A DNA stretch of 64,000 bases from the NCBI GenBank assembly GCA_030704615.1, contig CM060731.1, positions 59,872,756 to 59,936,755 on the forward strand, written 5' to 3'. The notes below the pieces were generated by a model. The model made no database searches, had not been told where the DNA came from, and worked only from the letters and a program-made list of their open reading frames with translations. The stretch is from Takakia lepidozioides (lineage: Eukaryota; Streptophyta; Takakiopsida; Takakiales; Takakiaceae). Made by a program: the position numbers and the translations under genes. Numbering within the stretch: the stretch's first letter is position 1; each line of letters begins with the position of its first letter. Shown one piece after another: positions 45,079-57,800 of this stretch.

Positions 45079-47126
45079 GGGTATCGGCGGTAGTTGACTG
45101 AAACCCTGCTCACTGATACATGATAGTTGTCTTGTGATTGAGACCTACGTTTGAATTGGAGCAATGCAGGAGTCTGATCAGGCTGCTCTGAAAGCACTCA
45201 CTAGTGCTACAAATGGGAAGGCTACTGAAGGCACGAGCCCTGAACGTGCCGAACATATGGAAGCTTCAGCATCACCCACTGCTATGTTGAAGACAAGGGA
45301 CCAGGTTTCTCTTTTCCTTTCACTTCGTATCTGTTTTCCACCTCTCTCAATCCCTTTAATCTGCACTTCAGTGAACCACACCCTGATTGTACTTGCCAGC
45401 TAGCACGAGAGTCTGCAATATCTTTAGTATGGTTGATCTTGTAATCGTATGCTCATTGTCTGCATGTCCCCTGTTCTCCATTTGCTGCAGACTCCGGACT
45501 ACGATGCCAAACCCTGGGAGAAGACTCTGAGTTACTCTGACCCCTCCCAGCTTGCTACATTCTTCTCATAATTGATGGAAAACTCTAGCAGCTTAACAAT
45601 GGATATGGCCGGTAATTGATTGAAACCCTGCTCACTGATACATGATGCTGGCCTTGTGATTGAGACCTACGTCTGAATTGGAGCAATGCAGGAGTCTGAC
45701 CAGGCTGCTCTGGAAGTGCTCACCACCAGCGTTACATATGCAAAAGCTACTGAAGGCACAAGCCCTGAACGTGCCAAACATATGGAAGCTTCAGCATCAC
45801 CCACTCCTATGTTGAAGACAAGGGCCCAGGTTTCTTTTTCCCTTTCACTTCGTAACTATTTTCGACCTCTCTCAATCCCTTTAATCTGCACTTCAGTAAA
45901 CCACACCCTGATTGTACTTGCCAGCTAGCACGAGAGTATGCAATATCTTTAGTATGGTGGATCTTGTAATCTTACGCTCCTTGTCTGCATGTCCCCTGTT
46001 CTCTATTTGCTGCAGACACCGGACTATGATGCCAAACCCTGGGAGAAGACTCTGAGTTGCTCTGACCCCTCCCAGCTTGCTACATTCTTCTCATAATTGA
46101 TGGCCCAATTTTGAAAACTCTAGCAGCTTAACAATGGATATGGCCGGTCATTGGTTGAAACCCTGCTCACTGATACATGATGCTGGCCTTGTGATTGAAA
46201 CCCACGTCTGAATTGGAGCAATGCAGGATTCTGATCAGGCTTCTCTGGAAGTGCTGACCACCAGTGTTACATATGCAAAGGCTACTGAAGGCACAAGCCC
46301 TAAACGTGCCAAACATATGGAAGCTTCAGCATCACCCACTCCTATGTTGAAGAAAAGGGACCAGGTTTCTCTTTCCCTTTCACTTCGTATCTGTTTTTGA
46401 ACCCTCTCAATCCCTTTAAGCTGCACTTAAGTAAACCACACCCTGATTGTTCTTGCCAGCTAGCACGAGAGTCTGCAATATCTTTACTATGTAATCTTAT
46501 GCTCCTTGTCTGCATGTCCCCTGTTTCCACTTGCTGCGGCTCCGGACTATGATGCCAAAACCTGGGAGAAGACTCTGAGCTTGCTACGTTCTTCTCATAA
46601 TTGATGGACCACTTTTGAAAACTCTATTAGCTTAGCAATGGGTATGGGCGGTAATTGATTGAAATCCTGCCCACTGATACATGATGCTGGCCTTGTGATT
46701 GAGACCTACGTTTGAATTGGAGCAATTCAGGAGTCTGATCAGGTTGCTCTGAAAGTGGACACCACGAGTGTTACATATGGAAAGGCTACTGAAGGCACAA
46801 GCTCTAAACGTGCCAAAATTATGGAAGCTTCAGAATCACCCACTTCTATGTTGAAGAAAAGGGACCAGGTTTCTTTTTCCTTTCACTTCGTATCTGTTTC
46901 TGACCCCTCTCAATCCCTTTAATCTGCATTTCAGTAAACCACACCCTGATTGTACTTGCCAGCTAGGACAAGAGTCTGCAATAGTATGGTTGATCTTGTA
47001 ATCCTATGATCCTTGACTACATGTCCCCTGTTCTCCATTGCTGCAGACTCCAGACTACGATGCCAAAACCTGGGAGAAGATTCTGAGTGGCTTTGATCCC
47101 TCCAAGCTTGCTACCAATTATAGAGT
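45079..47126 (+). repeat. Fourfold ~520-bp tandem repeat carrying an exon pair
   Basis: Units begin with GG(G/A)TAT(C/G)G(C/G)CGGT at 45079, 45601, 46136 and 46640, with periods of 522, 535 and 504 bp. Each carries an exon encoding ESDQ(A/V)AL, KATEGTS and a ML(K)(T/K)(K/R)(R/A)(D/A)Q ending, an intron of about 180 bp, and a second exon encoding TPDYDAK(P/T)WEK. In units 1-3 the second exon, where its frame is kept, runs to TAA after a short ATFFS-like end. In unit 4 it departs after CTTGCTAC and reads NYR into the donor GTAAGT. The duplication breakpoint is therefore at CTTGCTAC. Confidence 0.85.
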
Positions 47127-50100
47127 AAGTTGTCTCTTCACTGCATTTATTGACATTGTTACACTTTTATGAGCTTTATTTCTTTCTTATTTCTTTCTGA
47201 TTCGCTTAGGAAGTTGAGAGAGATTTCCAATAGGGTCTTGAGCTATAGTGTTGGCACTCACATTTTTCTCCACCAACCTTCTCATTAATATGTCAAATTT
47301 TGTCTGGTGTAGCTTTCTTTGTGGCTTGGTATGACACGACTGATATGGCTTGGTCATTACAACAGAGAAGAATGTATATATGTATATAGTTCAAACACAA
47401 GAGATGGCTAGATGGGAAGAGCTGTCAATAGAGTTCTATCAGGTGGCGTGGGACATTTTGGTTGTTGCTACAACTGGAAGCTGAAAGGGTTGGATGTCTT
47501 TGAGGGCTGCATGGCCAAACGTTTCAAGTAAGGTTCTTCAAATTCATGGACTTATCTGTCATTCTACAATTGCACTTTTGTTTCTAAAAGCTGGGATGCT
47601 GGCAGGGTGCCAGACTACCCAACTGTTGGAAGGCTTTCTCATCTGTGATTTTCTCTGAGGTAGACAGGCCGTGCGCCCTTCTTCTTTGCGTGGGTGCTTT
47701 CCTAGGCTCTTTTGGCAGGGTTCTACAATATTTTGATGGAGGGGTAAAGTTTACATATGCGGCTTTTAAGTACAATGGACATCAGAAACAGACCCCTGTG
47801 GACCTTCTGGTTGTCTCTTATTTCTTCTGTTAAAACACTATGTGCAAACCACAGTCTTGTGTGGTTGATATTTCTTCGGTGTACTGTATAACTGTATGTG
47901 GGGTACAGGCAGCAGGCTTGCAGTCATCTAGTAAGATTGCTGCATTCGACTTTGATGGCTGTCTTGTCAACACATCTGTCTATCGGTATGTCTAAGTTTC
48001 TCCAGGTTTGTCTTGTTTGAAGTTGTCACACTGAAACTGTAGCAGAACTTGAACTAAATTCAGATTGTATTCGGCCATGTGCCCCTAGTATCCGCCCTCG
48101 GTCGGTTGCTGCATTGTGCAGGTATCAATATTGTGGATGGAACCTTCCTTTTGGTGGCATAGGCATTTTGTGGGGGCTGCTTATGCAATTCTGCCATGGC
48201 AGGGTGCACCTCAATTGTTTTTGTAAAGCTTGATACTTGATGATCCAAATGCTAGTGTACTTGTCTTTTTTATCGCAACTCATGCTTTGGTGGTGACAGG
48301 CATGGAGCACATGCATGGTCTCTGCTTTTTCCTTCAATACCAGAGAAGCTTGAGAAGTACTATCATGACGGCTATAAGCTGGTCAGTGCAACTTGTACTT
48401 TGTCTATTTTGGCTTTTTTTCTCCCTGCACTCAGGTTTTGTTCGAGGTGTTTTTGAGTTGAATGCCTCACTGTCTGTCATGCATCCTCCCCACCATTTAG
48501 CCTCCTTCCTCTTCTCTGTTGGTGATACGACTGTAAGTGCTGTCAGGTGGTGTTTACAAATGAGTCCAACATCGATCGATGGAGTCAGAAACGACAAAAA
48601 GCTGTGGATACTAAGATAAGGCGTTTGGAAGGCTTTATGGAGCTAGTCAAAGTGCCCATGCAGGTAGGTTGGCGCTTTACACCACTTTTGTTTTCACTGT
48701 CAAAGTTCTAGGGTCCTTCACATGATGCAACAAATGTCACCTTTAAGGCAGCATTGGTTTCTGTCAACCAGGTTGCTTACTGGTGCAATGGTCTTGCGAT
48801 AGAGTCGCGTGTTGATTGTATCTTTGCCATAAATGACCTGTGGATTGTATTGCAATCACCATTCATCAGTGGTGTTTGGGCTTCCCAGTTGCTTCTGCCT
48901 AGGTGGTTGCAGGACTTACGCAACTCCTAGTCAGGGGTGAACTTGGTCATCGTTGTACTGGCAGCTACTGCTGTAAGGTGTTTCAAGGGCCGTGGAATGC
49001 TTTGGAATTGGGGAATTCAATGGTGATAGAATTTGGTTTGCTTGACCACTCTCTCCTCGTTAGGCTGCAATTGATGTGTTTCTCTGATTGCTGATCCGGT
49101 CTGGTTTGGCTTTCCTCTTCTGTTTATTGTTTTCTTCGTTAATGTGCGGAAAAAAGGAAGCACACCAAAACAAAACTCACCCTGGGAAGAGATGGTAACC
49201 CTACAAACCTGCTCTTGACCTGCAATTCAGGTTCTGATACCTCAGGTGAGGGGTTGGTTAAATACGTCCAGTCTGGAAACATCGTATCCCAGGTCTGGGA
49301 GCTCCCCGACCTCTTCTCGGGGAGGTGGGAAATGAGGGGCAGTAGGTTGTCTGCAGTTGTGCAGAGGCTCTGTCAGTATTAGGGGTCCCCTTTCTCATCG
49401 TCAGGTGGCAGTCTTGAAAGAACGAAAAGGAGTTTTTCAAATAAACTCGGATTTTACATAACCGTGCAGGTTTTCATATCGTGTGCAAAGGAGGGCACCA
49501 GGGATGCATGCCGGAAGCCTGCACCAGGCATGTGGCAACTCATGCAGAGCCATCTTAATGGTGGCATCCCATTTGACACAGAAAGGTTTTACTCTTCTAT
49601 TATCTTGCAACTGTGAAGCCCCTTCAAAACAGACTGCTTGCACCTTGTGCTAGTCTCAGATGTATGGTCCGGTCTATTGACTTCAGCATTGGTCTCTGCA
49701 TTCCAAAGCCCTATAGTGTGTCCTGCAAGGAGGGGATGGGAGCAACACTCATGCACGAGTTGACTAAGTTGGCATGACTGAAGGCATTTGTTTTATTTCA
49801 ATTTACTAAAGGGGGCGATTTACTACCAGTATTATTTTGAGGATCTTGAAGCAAATGTGTGGAACAGATTGTTTGATGGTTGGGACTTGGCGCCTTGATT
49901 AGGTCATTTTATGTTGGAGATGCAGCAGGAAGAGTTGGTGACCATAGTGCTGCTGACATTGGGTTTGCCAAGGTGAGTGCTTTCGTAGGGCTCGTTATAC
50001 TTTGCAGGCCAATCTCAAGCTGTCCACTTCTGCATTTATTGGCTTTAATCTAGGTTTCACTGCTTGTGTAAGAATCCTGTAAGAAGGATACATTAGAGAA

Positions 50101-50343
50101 CTGAAATGCTCCACCAACCCCGCTATGGAGAGTTAAATATCTAACAAGGAGAACGGAGTTTGAGTAGTGTAAAGGAAAATTTGAAGCTTATTTATGTAGC
50201 CCAGTTTCAACTTTTGGTTAACACCCTTCGGAAAGGAAATGGCTAGTGGATGTTTTTTTTCCTTTTGCTAGGGTGGCATTCATACGTCCGTGGTTTCTCA
50301 GGCTGTTGGGGTGACGTTCTTTGTGCCGGAGGAGGTGTTTTGA
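45163..50343 (+). CDS. ZDP: Polynucleotide 3'-phosphatase, ZDP/PNKP-like (5' part unresolved)
   Basis: The enzyme removes 3'-phosphate from broken DNA ends in base-excision repair and active demethylation, in the nucleus. Clear exons: 47924-47985 (SSSKIAAFDFDGCLVNTSVY, HAD motif I DFDG), 48300-48381 (HGAHAWSLLFPSIPEKLEKY), 48547-48663 (VVFTNESNIDRWSQKRQKAV, motif II), 49470-49585 (RKPAPGMWQLMQSHLNGGIP), 49913-49972 (SFYVGDAAGRVGDHSAADIG, motif III) and 50302-50343 (AVGVTFFVPEEVF, TGA). All join in phase. There is no kinase domain, as in plant ZDP. Upstream, the exon pair in the fourfold repeat resembles the linker after the PARP-type zinc fingers (about ESDQVALKV). Unit 4 (about 46729-47126) is the copy able to splice onward. 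The zinc-finger exons and start were not found, so the span is partial. Confidence 0.8.
47127..47923. other. ZDP: Intron region of the phosphatase gene
   Basis: Lies between the unit 4 donor and the first phosphatase exon. A small missed exon is possible, because Arabidopsis ZDP has about 60 residues here that I could not place. Confidence 0.4.
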
Positions 50344-51756
50344 CGCCGACTCAGTTGATGGTGGAGCACGCTGTGGTAGGCCCATGAGTCTTCCAGCATT
50401 CAAATGAATAGCTGTGTTTTGAGTGTTGAAGCCAACAATCGTTTCTGCTCTTCAGGCAACTGTTGTTAAATCCCTTTATTTTACTAAGCAGTCCTCTGCC
50501 TCGGACTTATTCTGTTTCTATTGAAGTTGGCTACGGACGTTAGCTTCTTCCTTGAGTCAAACTTACATAGCCTTTTACTTCTTCCAATCCCAAAACGCAG
50601 CTAACGGCACTTCTCGCCAAATGGATCCCAAGATCCATATATAATGGGGAATGCATGGCCTGGGCTGGGGCATTCTCCTGGGTCACAATATCTCCCATTC
50701 CTTCCCTCTTCTTCCTCCCTTTGGTACCCCTCTCTCCCCTAAAGAAGCAAATATCGAACTAACTGACTGTTTTTATGTACATGTATGTCTGAATGTTTGC
50801 TATGTCGGGTATGTATGCAGTTTGGCGTCATTCTGAAACTTTTAAGTGGCAGCCGGCAGCTTCCGCTCAATTCCAACCATGTTGGCAAAAGTTGTGCAAC
50901 AATTTTTGAAGGTCCCTTAGATGTGCTGGAAGGCAAGGGCAGATAGAAGACTGCTCGATTGGTTCTAATTAACCAAAAGTTTGCATCACTGTATGTGTTC
51001 ACAAAAGAGTTTCAATGTTGTGTGCATATGTAGCTGTAAAGTTAAGAGTGCCTGTTTGAACTGTACATAAGCTGAGGCGATGGCCTGGGATGTCAAGCTT
51101 CTGTATTTGTCCATGGTTATACACCGCATGAAGCGAAAACAGTGCAGGTATGTCCAGACGAGTGTTATCCCAATTGGAATATGTGGGTGTTGTAAGAGAA
51201 ATAATTCAACTGGATTACGGAATTCTTCGCCCAATTCTGTTCTTGTGTAGATGGGTGAGGTCACACATGGTGGGCCGGAATGCCACCATGAAATGAGATG
51301 ATTATGGCTTTCTCTTGGTTGACTTCAGTCGCGTGTTACCTCGGATGGAGCAGCCCTAGACATTCCCTAGTCAGGTGGAGCAAGTTTTTTTCACCAACCA
51401 GAATTGAGTGCGGTGGCGCACTCAGTTTCGAGACTGACCAAGGACCTGCCCTGTCTCATTCATCATTTCGTGCGTGTTTCGCCGCCTCAGCCCCTTAACT
51501 TCGCTTCCCCCCTCTCAGCTGCTGGCAACTAACAAGGCAACTGGGCTCATTACCAAAATGTGATGAAGCCTCTTTGACATTGCACTTCAGTCTGAGGGAG
51601 TTCTAGTCAGATATCCCTAGCGCAGAAAAATGGTTTTTTTGATAAGATTATGGCTGGAACTTTCACATCTCATCCTCTAACTCTTTCTTGGATTACATTA
51701 GATTGATTGAATTAAAGTTTTTCGATCTCCTGTGAGAAGGAGATGGAACCAGTGTT
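50344..51756. other. 3' flank of the phosphatase gene, nothing recognised
   Basis: Should hold the 3' UTR and terminator. Short frames only (for example 51298-51498), without motifs. Confidence 0.35.
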
Positions 51757-52038
51757 TTTTTTTCTGGCGAAAAATCACCTGATTTCGACCTGGAAACTTG
51801 GTCAGCTACTTGTACAAAGGAATTATGGGGGGTAAAATCCAAGATTTTTGCCAAAAAGCGCCGCAGATGAATTTCAGGAGCCTAATCTTCCCGACAGCGA
51901 CCAATTAAAACGTGCCACCTGGAATATATCCACTCTTATAGCTCTGTCACCTCATTATTTTGGCCACATGGGCACTCGGTAGAATTCACCACCAGCGACT
52001 TTGGAAATATGGAAAAAAAAAAAAAAAAAAAAAAAAAA
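51757..52038 (+). repeat. Dispersed ~280-bp A-tailed repeat, copy 2
   Basis: Collinear with 18842-19125: CAGTGTTTTTTTTT, TTCGACCTGGAAACTTGGTC, AGCTACTTGTAC, TCACCTCATTATTTTGGC, CACATGGGCACT, GGAAATATGG and a poly(A) run at 52014-52038. The long uninterrupted A run suggests it is younger than copy 1. Confidence 0.6.
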
Positions 52039-52725
52039 CACTTGATGGAAGTGTGCCGTGGTATATCAATAAACTGGAGAATTTCAACACAAGTTGGCAG
52101 GCTAAAGCCAAGATCCCCGAGGCGATGGCGGAGCTCCACGGTTCGCGGAAGGAGACCCCAACGGTCTCTTCGTCTCCCTCGTTACCTTTCCCTCGTACTT
52201 ACAGTCCTGGTCGGGTCATCTTCATGACAGATTCCAAATGTACTATCTGTAACCTCTCCATTAACAGGCGAATCGCCTCTTTAAACTCTAGATTTCGACG
52301 TATCTACATGCCGTCCTTTCTCGTTTTGGGCTCTACCCTTTCTTCATCCTTCCTTCTACTAGGTAGAGCTCTCTGTTGAACTCAAGTCTCCTTTCATCAG
52401 CATCATGTATTGCCACCTTTCTAACCCCTCCTTTCGTTTCCCTATCCTCATTTAAGTCTCTCTTTTAGCGGCGTTGTCTCTCTCAGACACACTTCGGAGA
52501 GCCGCCTTCATTTATGGGGACTGCCACCCTTGTCGACTGAGTTGCCGCAAGCTAACCCCGCTAAAGCCCATGCAACTCCCCTCACTCATGCTATTGCTTC
52601 ACTGAGTTTTCCTGTAGTCGCCTTGCTTCATTACCTTTGATTTCCTGCGTGGCGCATTCTTGCGTAGAGAGTATTCTTTTCTCTTACTGCTGCCTATCTA
52701 GCCTCTCTACTTCCTTACAGATATC

Positions 52726-54606
52726 ATGTTTCCCTCTGGTATCAGTTCTTCTCTACCCAACGACCTTTCAGGCTCACGATTCCCCAGGGATCCCACGCTG
52801 CCAATGCGAAGAAGACACCAGCCCTCCTCGGGCACAGGCTTCTACATGGCGCATCAGGCCCAGACCAGGCAGGACCAAGGTAGAGGCCCTGCAAGGGTAC
52901 CCCCTTCTTTCCCTTTGGCTCTTACCTGGGGTGTCTGACAGTATTTGATCCTCAGATGTGCACAGAGAACTTGCGCAAGGATCCTGCTTGGAAGACAGGT
53001 ACTATTGCCTCTCGTCTCCATGACTCTGGCTGTCCCAAGATTGTACTAATGATGCCTAAGGATGCTGTCTTGCCTGCATGTGTGAGGCTCCCTATAGATA
53101 TGGAAGGAATTATTACACTATCAGAATCATTGAGGAATCCACATCATCGGCATGCTTCAATTACGGTAAGCTGGGACACTTCAAAGCGGACTGCCTATCT
53201 GCAAAGCGAAAAAAATCTTCACCAGTACAAACACCGGAGGGCCCCCTCAGGCCAGTTCCTAACCGTCACCACTCTATCTCGCAGCAGTTTTTCATTCCTC
53301 AGGCTGGTCCAGATCCATATCATACTCTTTCGGGAAGACCTTCATCTGCTTCAGTCATGTCAATGCAATCTCTGCCCCTATGCAGCAGGACACAATGCAA
53401 ATTAAACCCCCAGGAGCAAATTTCAGTCACACTTCCTCTATGGACCCAATGCAAATTCAGGCTAGCTACTGTTACTACCCTCATCCCTCAACAGGAAAGG
53501 CTTAGGGACAATTCTCTGGTACTCCCCTTTTGGCTTCTACTGAAATACCAACCATTCAGCTTGTTCAACCCACCAAGCCTGTTTGGCCATCTAGCATACC
53601 GGTTCCTAGAATTATTGCCGGAATTGCCATTGACCCTATGTTCGCCAATATTTGCTTGCGGTTGAACTCCTTTCCAAGCCTGGAATTGAAGGGTTGTTCT
53701 GCTTTGCAAGCCAAGGATGCCCCCAAGGCTGTTTGCATTACCCCCCTCATTTTCCGCCAGGGTAATCTTCCATCTATACTGGTCACATCAGATGACTTTG
53801 AGCTAGTCGAGTCCCTCTGGATTACAACGGATGATATCAGGCAATTTTCTCTTTCTTGCTCCACGGACAGCAACCCTGTTACAATGCTAAGGTTGAAAAT
53901 TCAGAGATTCCTTCGAGCCTTTTTCCCGCATTACTTATTGTCCACAACAGCAAAGATTACATGGGGAGCGTACCTGGAGGAATACCTAGGCCTAGGCAGT
54001 AGACCCAACACAAACATTCTAGCTCTTGTGGAAGAAGCGGAGGTCTATCTATTGGAACCCCCCATTGGAGCGCTATGGCTCTCGGAAGTTGGCTTCTCTA
54101 TCCCGAGAGGAGGTCATAGGCTTCAAATCAGGAACCAAGATACCCTGCTCAATGGGTTCCAATTGTTGTCAGCTCGCTCAGAGGCGGAAACTGATGAAGA
54201 CAATCATAAGATGGAAATCCAGAGAACCAGGGATCACCTCAATGGAATAAGAGCTCCTACATCAACTCCTACCTCTTCCAACTTGGGCCTGGATTCATCC
54301 TCGGAAGAAGCACCCTCCCTCCTACCTCAACCAACGATCACCATGTTTCTTGCCAACCCCTCCCATCTCCTACTCCACAATCTCCAATCCAGGTTCGTGC
54401 CTCTCATATGCCTTGTATTTTCTTTCAAGTTCTTTCTAGAGACACATGCAGATGTTGGCTTCTCAGTTGCAAGGTTAAGAAGCAGGGTAATCGTCAGGCT
54501 AGACCACTTCTCCCATCGCTATCCATACCTTCTTCTATCCCTTCAGGATCCATTGCCTTGGATTCGAGAGAAACGCACCCCTCCTCCAGGCTCTACAAAA
54601 CGATGA
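52726..54606 (+). pseudogene. L1-type LINE ORF1 (gag-like), frameshifted
   Basis: Starts near MFPSGISSSLPNDLSGSRFP and keeps protein-like composition through several frame changes (52726-52938, 52956-53160, 53078-53260, 53530-54606). At about 53110-53200 it carries APYRYGRNYYTIRIIEE and the knuckle CFNYGKLGHFKADC. The second Cys of the CCHC knuckle is Tyr, so zinc binding would be lost. The 358-codon tail frame has DDFELVESLWITTDDIRQF and a Ser/Thr/Pro-rich end. ORF1 of plant L1 elements binds element RNA. It precedes the endonuclease frame by about 260 bp, as expected for a two-ORF L1. Confidence 0.6.
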
Positions 54607-54866
54607 ATTTTTCCCTAACCCAGTTAGCTTAGTCTCCCTTTCTTTACAAGAAGTACCATTCCACCAATTCTACCCAAAAACATCCAGGCCACCTGCAGAT
54701 ATCTTCCGTGCTCTCTTTATCCAGATCCTCAAGAAATCCCCCAAACCTCCTGTCGGGCATCAGTGGGCTAAGTCCCTTCTTCCCGCAGACCGTAGAGTCA
54801 GATTTACTTTCCTTCAAAATGGGCCATCAAATGAGACCTCCTATCTCGCCCTTCCTCAGCCATCTA

Positions 54867-57800
54867 ATGATACTTAACATAACATCGTGGAACATTAGGG
54901 GACTTGGGGCCGATCCCCTAACTCCCTCAAGCGCCTCAAAATCAAATCTTGGTTAGGCCCCTACCTCCTAAAAGACTATCATTATCCTGCAAGAACATAA
55001 ACTAGACCCTACTCAAATAAACTCGCTTTCAGACCATTTATGGCCTTTGGCCTCGGCCTTCTGGAAGCCCATCTCTAAAGGAACTAAAGGGGGGACAGCA
55101 ATCCTCCTCTCCCCCTCATTGCAAAGCCTCGTCACTTCTGAGGCCTGTTGGATACCTGGGAGAGCTCAAATGTGTGTCCTCACCCTTCCCAATAACACGG
55201 GGACCATTGGACTTCTTAACATTTATGCCCCCAACACGACAGCTGAAAGAAGTGACTTTTGGTCGTTTCTGGATGATCATATGCAAGCAGAAAGCTCTAT
55301 AGATAGCTGGATTGTTGTCGGTGATTTTAATATGATAGAAAGCCAGGAGGACAGGAGAGGGGCAGGCTCCTTCTCACCTAATTTAGATGAGATGGACAGA
55401 TAGCTCTCATGCACTCAAAACAACGGTCTAACCGAAGCGGTCCCCCTCTCGCAGCAAGGGGATGGCCTCTCCTTCATTTGGACAAACAACAGTTCTCTGG
55501 GGGATCTTTGTATGGCTCGCTTAGACAGAGCATATGTCTCTCTAAATCTCGTTCAATGGGCGGCAAGAGACATTCAATAGCCAATTCCCATGGGCTTCGA
55601 TCACGCACCCATTTCTCTCACAATCACCGTTCCCTCGGTTCAAAAAAGGGGTAGAGGCATATACAAGCTTAACAGTCTTCTTCTTAAACTTCCCTCCTTC
55701 AAACAAGAGCTATTGCAATCCTGGTCTCCGGCAACACCTCTTAGACCCCAACTGATAGATTTGTGGCCAAGCTTAGGGCTGTTAATATAGTTAGCCAAAG
55801 ACTTCACCAAAACTTGGCCTTGGTCAGGAAGAGGAAAGTCAAGGCTCTCACCAAGTGTCTCACAGTTTGCCAGAAGAGGCTCAGTCCTCCCACTGTGACA
55901 ATCACACGTTCCAGACGTACATGCAGGCTAGGAACAATCTAGATGTACATCACATAATGCAAGAAAGAAAATGGAAGCTTCAGGCGGGGGTAACCTGGTC
56001 AACCAAGGGAGAGAAAATGAACAAATATTTCTTTGATAAGACGAAGCTTAGAAGAGCCTCTCAGTGCATTTCCGAGTTGATTGACCAGACCACAGGCCTC
56101 TCTGCTTCAACCCCAAAAGCAATGGCAAATCTGTCAGCTGCCCACTTTAGACAGCTCTTTCAGAGCAACCAAGGCTTCCATCTCCCATCGCCTGCCCAAA
56201 CACACTGTCTTCAGAATACCCCAAGAATTCTGACTCCTCACACTGCTGAGGTCTTGGAGGGCTAGTTCACAAAAATGGAATTAGAGAACGCCCTCTTTAA
56301 GCTTCAAAACAACAAATCCCCTGGCATGGATGGGATTCCGGTGGAGTTTTACAAGGCCCTATGGCCAGAAATATCTGAGGATTTCACGGCGATGGCTAAC
56401 CATCTCTTTGAGAGCGGAGTTATGCCAACATCTATGTCCCAAGGAGTCATCACTCTGCTTTTTAAAAAAGGAGACAAGACCAATATATCAAACTACCGGC
56501 CAATTACTCTGCTGAATGTGGCTTACAAGATAATGGCAAAGGCTCTAGTTCTACGCGTTCAACCACTCCTTCCTTCCATCATTCGCCCCAACCAGACAGG
56601 GTTTGTGAAAGGAAGGTGTATCTTAGACAACTTGTTGTTAGCTCAGGAGCTCGCTCACAGAACTAACCAAAGCAATAGCCATGCTCCTCCTAGATTTTGA
56701 GAAGGCCTTTGATAGAGTTGAGTGAAGCTTTCTACTGGCAGCCCTGTCAAGGATAGGGTTCCCACAGTCTTTCTGCAAATGGGTTCAGATTCTCCTAACC
56801 TCTTCATCAAGCAGAGTCATTCTTAATGGTCAACTTTCAGCCTCCTTCCCCCTACAGAGATCAGTACGCCAGGGCTGTTTCTCCATTCCTTTTCCTTGTT
56901 GTGGCAGACTCCTTGGGATATATGCTTCAGAATGACACGCAGATCAAAGGACTCAGGATAACCAACTACATTACCAAGCAAAGGTCCCAGGTCATGGACT
57001 CAATGTTTGTCGATGATACCTTTTTGATGCTTCAAGCTAACCAGCAAAACTTGGACTCCACTGAGACAACCCTCAATGCCTTCTGCTCAGCCTCTGGCTT
57101 CAAGATCAATTGGGACAAGACCTCTGCCCTGCTAGTGGTTGATATTTCAGCTTCAGGGCTTGGTGCCTCTCCTAATTGGGGTGCAAACCATGGCCTAAAA
57201 TGGCTTTGTCCAGGGGAAACTACAACCCTCTTGGGCTATACTTTTGGTATAGACCTCACCGACGCTCAGAAATTCAAACCGGTCTTAACCATGCTCAAGC
57301 ACAAGCTCTCCTACTGGGGAGGCAAACACCTCTCCATAACAGGAAGGGTCATCATTGCCAATCAAATTCTATTTGCGGGGATTTGGTTCTACGCGGCAGT
57401 TTGGCGTCCCAATTCTTCTCAGATCCAAGAGGTTAGAAGGCTCCTTAGAAATTATGTATGGGGTGCAGGGAACTCTACTGAGAGTAAGAGACCTCAGGTG
57501 GCTTGGAATCAAATATGTCGCACAGAGAAAAAAGTGGGGCTAGGGATCATAGACCCAAATCTCCGCTTTGTTGGCCAAATGGATTCCTAGATTCTTGGGG
57601 CCAGAAGGGGGTCTATGGAAGTTCCTGGTCTACGACAACATCTCTCTCTCCTCCCCTCTAAAGATCTCATCTTGGGCTCCCACTCTACGATGGATTGTAC
57701 ATGGTTTCAAGCATAAACCGGTTGGCTCCAATCTCTGGATCAACATTTGGAGGGCCTGGGGCAGGTTTCGACAGTTCCTTGTTCAGAAACCACCCTCTTC

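Noticed and set aside
52014-52038. Poly(A) run taken as the end of a processed pseudogene
   Set aside because: It fits better as the tail of the ~280-bp dispersed repeat shared with 18842-19125.
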